Below are positions 56,135 to 64,000 of a DNA stretch of 64,000 nucleotides, one piece after another (position 1 is the stretch's first letter; every line of letters starts with the position of its first letter). The notes beneath the pieces were generated by a model. The model saw only the letters and a program-made list of their open reading frames with translations. It had not been told where the DNA came from and did no database searches. Where the stretch lies: positions 124,001-188,000 of the forward strand of contig JAQFVV010000254.1 in assembly GCA_028023455.1 (NCBI GenBank), given 5' to 3'. The position numbers and the translations under genes are program-made. Source of the stretch: Epiperipatus broadwayi (lineage: Eukaryota; Onychophora; Udeonychophora; Euonychophora; Peripatidae).

Positions 56135-56195
<61 letters not shown>
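56135..56195. repeat. (TA)n microsatellite
   Basis: About 60 bases of pure TA at the 3' end of an RTE fragment. Confidence 0.95.
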
Positions 56196-56196
<1 letters not shown>

Positions 56197-57545
56197 CTGC
56201 AACAACACTTTAATATATATCAATAATTTGTAAATCCAATTCTGAGAAAGACTTGAAAATAAATTTTAATAAAACTAAAGCAAGAACATTATATACAGTA
56301 GAGAAAAAGTGTGACAATTTGATTTACAATTGTGAGAATAAAATGCATCTTGGTAATCATTCATATGTTTCAGAATTGTGAGGTCAAATGCAAGTTTTAA
56401 AGTTATTTTTAAAAAATAACCCCAAATTGTAATTGTGCTTTCTTAGATTATTTGAAGAAATAAAAAAAAAAGTAAGTAGCATGAATATTTGGTACTGTTA
56501 TTAAAATTATACAAAGGATCTTAGCCATATGATAACTAAAAACTTTTAGTCATTGTTTCTTGCCTCTTTTACTTATGGTTATGATGTATGGACTTTGAAA
56601 TGATTTCAAGCAGTCCACAAACATAGAAATGAAATATGCGGGAAATAACAAAAGGAATTAATAAATAGAATGGATCTAAGCCTACATTAATATTACTGAT
56701 AATATTATAAGAATCAAGGACCTTAAATAAGAACAGAATGGCTAAATAACAAAAAGAGATGGTATTTGATAAGACTACAGTTCTCAACTGGATAAAAAAT
56801 ATAAAGTGACTTTCAACATCATAAGCAGTTTCTCGTAAATGCGTAAGTCATAATAACACCAGAAAAAAAAAAGTTGCAAACATAAAATTAAAGATGCTTA
56901 TAAGATAATTATATAAACCAATCATTAATCTTAAATCCAAACACATCATTCAAATGCTGGTTCTTTGTTTAACTGATGTGGTGACCTCTACCTTCTGCAC
57001 AGCTTTATGTTTTCAAAGACTTCACTAATTTTAAGTCATGAAAGCAATTGAAACTGCTCTTTTTAGACTGCCATTTAAATAATTCTTATAATAAAAACAA
57101 TTTATTTCTCCCATAAACCCATGTTCAAGTTCACTATAAAATGCTTTTTTAAGAAATTCATTGTTGTTTATTTTACATTTCCAATGCAATGCAGATGTGA
57201 TTTTGTAATGGCATATCCTACCAGTTTATAACCATTACTACTAGTTTAAATAACACCATTTAAAAAAAAAAAAAACTAAAGATGTGATTAATAATATTAA
57301 GTCCATATAATCAAAAATATATGGTCTTAGCTGATTGTTACAAGTGCTTGTTACAAATAATATATTTAAGCAGGTTGTTGATTGGTTATTAGTTGGAATT
57401 AAGTTAAGATAGCCTTGGTAATCAAGTGATAGCTATATTTAGAATGAAAATGGATGCTGAAAAATAACAGTTTATAATATCATTTGTTTTAAGATTGCAT
57501 TTGATTATCAGTATTAAATATTGATTTTAACACCAGATAATACTA
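56196..57545. other. No feature recognised
   Basis: Short open frames without family resemblance. About 56230-56800 is moderately complex and could be a decayed LINE, but this cannot be supported. Confidence 0.35.
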
Positions 57546-57549
57546 AGTA

Positions 57550-57735
57550 ATGCAACTGAATCAGCAATTACCTTTTGATATTGACAGGAAACCAATTGCT
57601 AATTAACAATCCTGAGGATAAACAAATTTTCTCTATTAACCTCAAGATTGTCAATTAGTAATTATCTATTAGTAACTGATTTCTGGCAACATCAAAAGAT
57701 AAAGTTATCTTGGTTTACTAGATATATTTCCCTTA
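57550..57735. repeat. Family E inverted repeat
   Basis: TTACCTTTTGATATTGACAGG...AATTAACAATCCTGAGG is mirrored by CCTCAAGATTGTCAATT...CTGGCAACATCAAAAGATAA. It shares blocks with 49655-50080 and 62330-62400. Confidence 0.7.
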
Positions 57736-58009
57736 TTTTTTATTTCTTTTCAAGTTAAAAATCCATAAAAATATATAATTAAACATATATATTCTAAGAT
57801 TTTTATGGTTGTATAATGAAAATAAAATTTTATTTGGTTCATATCATATATTAGTCTTTTTAAATTTGTCAATGTTTTAATAAAATCTATTATTACTTGG
57901 AAAAAATACTGATCCTCAATACAATATAAGCTTTGATAGGAATGAATATTATTTTATCAAAATGTTGACAAATTGAAAACTAGTACACAGTATGACATGA
58001 ATAAAATAT

Positions 58010-58345
58010 ATACCACTAAACATCACATGATCACCATTTTTTATGCTAACACAAGCTATTTACACAGATTCTAACTTCTGAAAACATTAATGTGTTTTTA
58101 TTTTGCACTCAAAGCTTTATAGTTGTGGCTGTTGGAGGGTTGCATTAGATCCTAAAATCTAGCTGCAGTGCTGCCAGATCCAAGGCTCCTCACTGATGAA
58201 AGCCACAAGCAAATAACTAATCTGGGAATATTGGATAAGTAGGCACTATATAGAGATTTTATGCACAAACTTGCTTGCATCCATTGATTACTCTGACCTG
58301 CACTGGTGGCACTACTATGTGGAGAGTTTAACCTCTGTGTAATAA
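58010..58345 (+). repeat. Family A copy, ending in a microsatellite
   Basis: It starts CCACTAAACATCACATGATCACC (58014). It holds GATCCAAGGCTCCTCACTGATGAAAGCCACAAGC followed by a mutated GAAAC box (AATAAC). It continues through GGATAAGTAGGCACTATATAG and TTTTATGCACAAAC to GGAGAGTTTAACCTCTGTGTA. The terminal segment is replaced by (TA)n. This is the least rearranged copy and shows the family layout. Confidence 0.8.
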
Positions 58346-58348
58346 TAA

Positions 58349-58352
<4 letters not shown>

Positions 58353-58438
<86 letters not shown>
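58353..58438. repeat. (TA)n microsatellite
   Basis: About 85 bases of TA at the edge of the family A copy. Confidence 0.95.
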
Positions 58439-58440
<2 letters not shown>

Positions 58441-58900
58441 AACCAGAAAAGAATCAACCCCACTCTTGGTTGGTTTTATTTCCTGATGAGCATATTGCAG
58501 GAAGGAACTATCAATTGGCAATCCCCAATGCAGATGTCACCCCACCTACAATAATATTTCCTGCTCATCAAAGGATGTAGCACCATAGAGACTGGAAGCA
58601 TCTAAAAATTTATGTGTTTGGTTTCCCAAATGGTGCCACTAGAGTTTCATCTCACTACAACCTTACATACCATCATTTGGTTATGCCAAACATAGTTCAG
58701 GAGGCATAAGATTCTTGTGAGCAGGATGCAATGAATGATTAATGATGCAAAATGGAACTGAACAGCTAAAACTAATTTTTAATAACAACAATTTTATTAA
58801 CAATAATTATTGATAAATCCTTCCAATAGAGTTCATCTTTTGTATCAAATAAAAGCTTATTTCAGTTCATCTTGTGTGAAGAAGTCAAAAAGCTTTTTTA
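58439..58900. other. Unassigned complex sequence
   Basis: About 58440-58720 is less AT-rich (CAACCCCACTCTTGG, CAATGCAGATGTCACCCCACC) and may be decayed transposon. No frame of more than 80 codons outside the TA run is credible. Confidence 0.3.
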
Positions 58901-58914
58901 TCAAGTATGCATGA

Positions 58915-59165
58915 TGTATACATAGGTTTTATCACTTTATTCAGATGTGGTTTATTCGGATATGCATATAGGCCTTTGTAATTCATTATCATTTAATTAT
59001 TCTAATATATAACAATTTCAGGTTTGTAGATATAGTCAAACATAGACATAAGTCTTATCACTTTATCCAGATGTGTATTATTCAAGTAAGCATTTATACA
59101 TTTATAAATTATCATTTAATTATTCTAATATATAACAATTTCATGTTTGTAGATAATTATTATTC
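58915..59165. repeat. 126-bp tandem duplication
   Basis: ATCACTTTATTCAGATGTGG...ATCATTTAATTATTC...ACAATTTCAGGTTTGTAGAT (from 58931) is repeated from 59057 with few changes. Confidence 0.85.
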
Positions 59166-60300
59166 AGTCAAACACTGATGTATATTTTTACACATAAGTT
59201 TGTTATCAGCCATTCCATATTTGTAGAACATTTATAATTTTGAACATATAACACAATTAATGTTTTCATATTATTTCATTAATTTTCTATTGTTAACTTA
59301 TTATAGAATTAATAACTGATAGGTGAAACATTATTACTATTATAGAATTATAATTGAATTATTTTCTAATGCTTACCTTTTAACTAAGATCTTCATTTAT
59401 TGCTGTTTCTAAATAATGGGGGGATGTTTTGAATTTAAACAGCACTAAAGGCTTGAACAGGCACTGGAGGTTTACTTCATGGTAGTGGATAAAGAAAAAA
59501 CTGGCTAACCACCCATATTACACTGATTCTTCATGGAGCTGCTTCATGGTTCAATTCACTTTTCTATTAACCCCAAGATTCTTAATAAAAAGTGTTGTCT
59601 TTTGTGATTTTCAAGTATAGAATAATAATCTAACAATCATCTCTCAAAAAATAATTGTCTTTTTTTCTAATCTAAATTCTCCAACCTATTTATACTTTTA
59701 TTTTTATCAGAATGGATTCACCTGATATGCCTGCAGAATCTAATTGTTTTTTGGTGTGTTTTCATCTATTTTTGTGCCATTAATCCCAGCTCATTTGCTG
59801 TTCTATTTTGGCAGGATCAGACTGTTTTTATGTATCTGGCTAGGTGTTTTCAAATTTTTAATTAATTTTCTCATGGTGAAGAAACCCTTTTAATTATTGA
59901 TAAATTACTGCCATTTTGCCTTACAAATTATTCTTCTGAAATATAGAATGAGCTGAAAGCAGTAAAGAGATTTTTATTTAAATGATTTTTAACTTTGAAT
60001 TTATTAATTTTAATAAAGAAAGATTTATACTTTCTTTAATTGCAAATAAAAATGTATTTGCTTTTCTTTTTTTCTTTTTTTAAAAAAATTTGATTTTCTT
60101 TAAAATATTTAGTATAATTAGATTTTATTTTTGACATATTTCTAGTCTGATTTAAATTTAATTTATGTCATTTTAATTTGGGAGGGGGAATCTTTTAAAT
60201 ATATACATGAAACAGTGTATCTGTTTCATTACCTCCCACCAAGTTTTTGGGATGAAATTGCCTAGAAACATGATTTCATTCCATCAATATAACTTTTATT
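59166..60300. other. No feature recognised
   Basis: AT-rich with a slightly complex patch at 59420-59570. No supported gene. Confidence 0.35.
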
Positions 60301-60329
60301 ATTTATTATTATTATTTTCTTTTCATCAT

Positions 60330-61830
60330 TCCTTCTTGACCTGGGGAGATGCTGATAAAGTAAGTAAGATGAGATGGGGAAAGTGAATATGTGACCCACA
60401 TCCTCCAATGCAAGGAATGAGCAGACAGCTAAGCATGGACTACCAGAACACAAGGCCCCATGACATCATGAGAAAATACCTCATTTTTAAGCACTGTCCC
60501 TTCTAAGTACCTAGACAGATCATCCACAAGAAGCAGTATCCAGAAAAAAACTATCAGGCATTGAGTCATCCCTGCTCATCTCTTGTCAGTCTTAGGGGCT
60601 ATAGATGAGGTATATTCATGAGACCAAAGACTATTGCTAGACTACTCTGGGAGCTCAACATCTAAGTCTAGACAGTGCCGAACATATACTTTGGAGCATT
60701 ATGAAACAATGCATCCAGGCCATCCTACTCAACCATCCATTCACCACAACATGAAAAATGCAACTCATGCAATGCTACATACCACTCACAAACTTCTTCC
60801 ACCAGCTACCTCATTTTTCTTATTTAGACCAGCAGTTACATCTTGGTTTAGGATTCAGAGGATCATGATCAGTTCTCCTATAATACACTTCTGTATTATG
60901 AGGTGGCACATTTCTGGATTGTCTTTTCTTTGGGAGTTTCTCATGCCAGACATCACTGTGGTGGCTTGCTTCTTTATTTCCATATTGTCCTTGGAGATCC
61001 TTGCTATTGTTTGATCTTCTAATTTCACAGGTCTGGTATGGACCATGAACACCATCTGTGAATTTTCTTCTGTTCCTCTTCCATGGCTATACTTCATTTT
61101 TAGGAATAAATAAAGATTTATTTTTAAATGGTTCTGCCATAGAAATTTTTTTTTCTTTTTTTTTTGTTATTTGTAAAAGTTTTTTGTTGCTTAATTTGTT
61201 TTCACATTTATAAATCTTGAGTTTTCAGATTCCTTTTTGGTTTCTATTCCTGCAGCAGCAAGTATATTTTTAATAACTGTCTTTACTATTTTTTTTTGCT
61301 GTATTCAATCTCTGATTTGAATTGATTGAGCTTTTGTTTATGTTTTCTATATATGGCTGAGAACTAACACACTTTTTTTTTCAAGATTTATGGTTTCTCT
61401 TTCTACCTCTGTTACAGTTTCAGAGCATACATCAGGCAATTTTTTTGAAATATTTTCTTCTATATTGGACAGTTCCTTAGTTATATGAGAATCAAGTTTT
61501 TGTTTACTTTCATTTTCATGTTTTACCTCTTGTTGAAGATAGGAACATTTTAATTTTACTTTATTAGATTCATTTTCATCAGTTTTGATTATTAGTGTCA
61601 ATTGGGTTGGAATAGTTTCAGGCAATTCTTCAGTAACCTTATTTTTTTAAATGTTTTTTTTTCCAATTTTTTAGATTGAGTTATTTCTTTTACATTATTG
61701 CAAAAAGTTACATTTTTTTGTAAGCTGATTTATAGCTTCTGTGATTCATTCTCCCATTCTTTGGTATGGTTCTATGATTTGTTTTTATACTCTTCTCTTT
61801 GTATATACGCCGTTACAATATATATAGCTA
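60330..61830 (-). pseudogene. Degraded coding-like region of unknown family
   Basis: This is the least AT-rich part of the last 10 kb. Minus-strand pieces include MKYSHGRGTEENSQMVFMVH (61097 downwards, 80 codons) and a 92-codon stretch at 61347-61625. The latter is rich in E, K, S and leucine heptad-like spacing (KLDSHITKELSNIEENISKK), suggesting a coiled coil. Both are broken up by stops. A coiled coil next to other coding-like sequence would fit the first ORF of a LINE or a gag-like protein, but I do not recognise a family. It could also be a host pseudogene. Confidence 0.3.
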
Positions 61831-62039
61831 AAATGCTTACTATATAATGATTGTACTATCATTTACAAGTTGGAATGTTATTAATTTAAAAATAATTGGC
61901 AATGTTCAAGAGGAATGCCATCAGCAGTAGTTATTCCTGACTTTAATCATTTACATTTATAATAAATGTTAAAATATTTATTGGAATGCAAAAAGATTAA
62001 CTTTTACATGAGCTCATATCTAGTGCCTGTGGATTTGGC

Positions 62040-62087
62040 AAATCAGAGCTCTTGAATATATATATATATGTGTGTGTGTGTGTGTAA
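62040..62087. repeat. TA/TG microsatellite
   Basis: A short TA run followed by TG repeats. Confidence 0.85.
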
Positions 62088-62309
62088 TTTGTTACATAAA
62101 AATACTGAACAAATGGTGAAGACAAATGTAATAGATTATGATCTCAGTCATGAAATGTAAATTTTATGAGAATGATTTCTCTTTGTCACATGTTTTTAAC
62201 CATATATTACAAAAATGTATGATGGAATAGAAATTTGAAATATAGCTTTACTTCAACAAAAAACTAAAACAAAAGTGCTAATATAGGTTAATGAAAAAAC
62301 TTGTTTAGT

Positions 62310-62650
62310 TTCAGGGACTATCAGCTAATTATAATTGATAGTTTCTTGGCAACATTAAAAGCTAAAAGTTATCTCTGCTCACATGGATATAAACTCCTCA
62401 TTTCTAGTTTTTATTACAATAACAATACATGGAAATATTTAATTCAACATATATATATATATGAAGTTGGCTTAAGTATATCTAAATAGTATATATATGA
62501 AGTTACATCATAATATGTTTTGTATTTGTGATGAGAGTTTCAAAATAAATCCATAGTAAGAAATATTGATCTGATATCTGTGCTGATGGATGCTTGTGAT
62601 ATGATAGAGCTGCAATTAGGATTTATAAAAACAAAAACTTAATCACATAA
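62310..62650. repeat. Family E copy
   Basis: TTGATAGTTTCTTGGCAACAT, AAAGTTATCTCTGCTCACATGG and later TGTGCTGATGGATGCTTGTGATATG match 49655-50240 in order, partly inverted. Confidence 0.6.
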
Positions 62651-63380
62651 AAATACAAATCTTTGTTACTTATTTTTTATATAAAAATTTGTCTTCAAAA
62701 TTAATTATCATAGACATACAATTGATTATCACCATTTTACATTGAAAAAATATTGGAGAACTGGAAAAGGTACATGGAGTAGAGATAGACAATTCAAAAG
62801 AACAAGCCCCATAAAGAATCAACAACATTTCATTAATACATATTAATTCAAAAGTTTCGATACTATGACATGACTTAGAAGACTTCAAACAGATTCTAGA
62901 TCCATAAATTGAAAGATGCAGAAAGATTTTAAAAGTTCTAGAAAATTAGACATATAATGTGCTCAAAATATTTTACTTTCCTTAATATTTACACAGTTAA
63001 AAATGAATAATTTCTTTATAGTCCAATTGATTAAATTACTAATACAGTATATAAATATTAAACACATGCACACACATACAGAAAAACCATGGACACAGCA
63101 ATAGCAAGACATAACTTAGGAGTTTAAGGTCCCACTACTAAATTTGGTATTCAGATCTCACATGATGTCTTGAGGTTAAAACATACATTCTGCTTCAATC
63201 AATTTAGAGCAGTAATAAAGGGATAAATTTGAATGCTAAACATTTTTAGAACAAAGTTTCAATGATTCTAATGTTTCATGACTTCTTCAGCAATTAACCA
63301 TTAGATTATTTTCATTTGTAAAATGAATGCTTAGCCTAAACAAAAGTGACTGTTTATTATGGAGTTCACTTTTGTACTTC
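62651..63380. other. No feature recognised
   Basis: No supported gene; a 72-codon minus frame at 62670-62888 has no motif. Confidence 0.4.
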
Positions 63381-63384
63381 CCTG

Positions 63385-63500
63385 TATGGTTTAGAGCAAT
63401 GGTGGTATACCACACTCTGGTACCTAAGGTCTTCAGTTTTGGCATTTTTGGTACTCTAATTTTTTATGACTTCCCAAGCAATAAAAACATTTGATTAAAA
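63385..63500 (+). repeat. SINE copy
   Basis: GTATGGTTTAGAGCAATGGTGGTA resembles the A-box region of the SINE at 10945, and TTTTTTATGACTTCCCAAGCAATAAA is the shared tail. Confidence 0.55.
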
Positions 63501-64000
63501 ATGTAATGATTTCAATTAAAAATAGCAATATAAACTAATATATTGATATAACTATTTGGCAGTAAAAAAGTAATAAGTAAATTTAAAATAATCGAATTCG
63601 CCATTCTCCTCCACCCTAGAGCTTAAAACCCTATAAATGCACAGACTCATAAACTGTTTTATCTAATGTTTTTTTTTATTTCTAATAATTCACTGTTTAT
63701 ATCATGAAGACGTGTGCTGAATTTCAAATGAAATAAGCCATTCGTGTTTTGCAATTGAATAAAATTATTTTTTACATTATAAGTAGCCTCATCACATTTT
63801 AAGAAGCTACATTACACAAACATTAGTGTGTGTATATATATTATAATGTTTCTACTTCAGGTATGACTTCTCAAGCACTGATAATTTTCAAACATACATC
63901 TTCCAATCGACTGACCCAGATTTAAAGAGAAAAAGTCAGAGAAAGCTTTTAATAATCTTCCAGTAGAATTTCCCATCAATTTTTTACAGGTTTCTTCCGT
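63501..64000. other. No feature recognised
   Basis: AT-rich sequence without coding signal. Confidence 0.4.

Noticed and set aside
58152-58554. Open frames of 103 (minus) and 82 (plus) codons
   Set aside because: Both cross the (TA)n tract and consist largely of alternating I and Y; they are artefacts of the microsatellite.
1-64000. CRISPR array, riboswitch or bacterial operon
   Set aside because: No regularly spaced short repeats with unique spacers. The content (LINE, PLE, SINE, TA microsatellites) is eukaryotic.

Overview
This 64 kb window is strongly AT-rich eukaryotic DNA. It probably comes from an invertebrate animal, because the recognisable elements are an RTE-clade LINE, two Penelope-like elements (PLEs) with GIY-YIG endonucleases, a mariner remnant and tRNA-derived SINEs. 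The species cannot be named from the sequence. I see no host protein-coding gene, rRNA gene or functional tRNA gene. It looks like an intergenic or intronic stretch built from transposons, fold-back repeats and (TA)n microsatellites, and most open reading frames below about 100 codons are chance.

Layout. 0-4.4 kb: fold-back repeat of family C, three short hairpins, then another family C copy. 4.4-8.6 kb: a PLE cluster made of one old plus-strand copy, split by a family A element with an 11-bp target-site duplication, followed by two nearly identical young copies head to head as an inverted repeat of about 0.96 kb per arm. The right arm carries an Illumina adapter sequence. 9-11.1 kb: 5'-truncated RTE tail, a hairpin with a T15G12 loop, a SINE. 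11.28-14.60 kb: a full-length RTE LINE with an intact 985-codon ORF and a 12-bp target-site duplication. 16.3-17.0 kb: remnant of a different LINE. 17.9-31.5 kb: fold-back families A, B, C and D, a 430-bp palindrome, more RTE tails, a young tRNA-Val-like SINE inside a family C copy, a mariner remnant. 31.5-47 kb: mostly unassigned AT-rich DNA with local duplications. 47-64 kb: SINE and RTE tails, families A, B and E, a second and older PLE, long (TA)n tracts, and a degraded coding-like patch at 60.3-61.8 kb.

The most notable pattern is that several repeat families that otherwise look unrelated (A, B, C, probably D, and the PLE itself) carry a type I hammerhead ribozyme architecture. The order is helix I, CTGANGA, a short helix II hairpin, GAAA, a helix III that is a perfect or near-perfect palindrome (ACTAGT, ACCATGGT, ATGTGCAT, ACGT), an NUH cleavage triplet, and the second strand of helix I. 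Hammerheads in Penelope-like elements and in small retrozyme repeats are established. What deserves checking is that several fold-back families here share the fold with compensating changes, and that one of them jumped into a PLE with a PLE-like short target-site duplication. My inference is that these are non-autonomous, ribozyme-bearing relatives or passengers of the PLE machinery.
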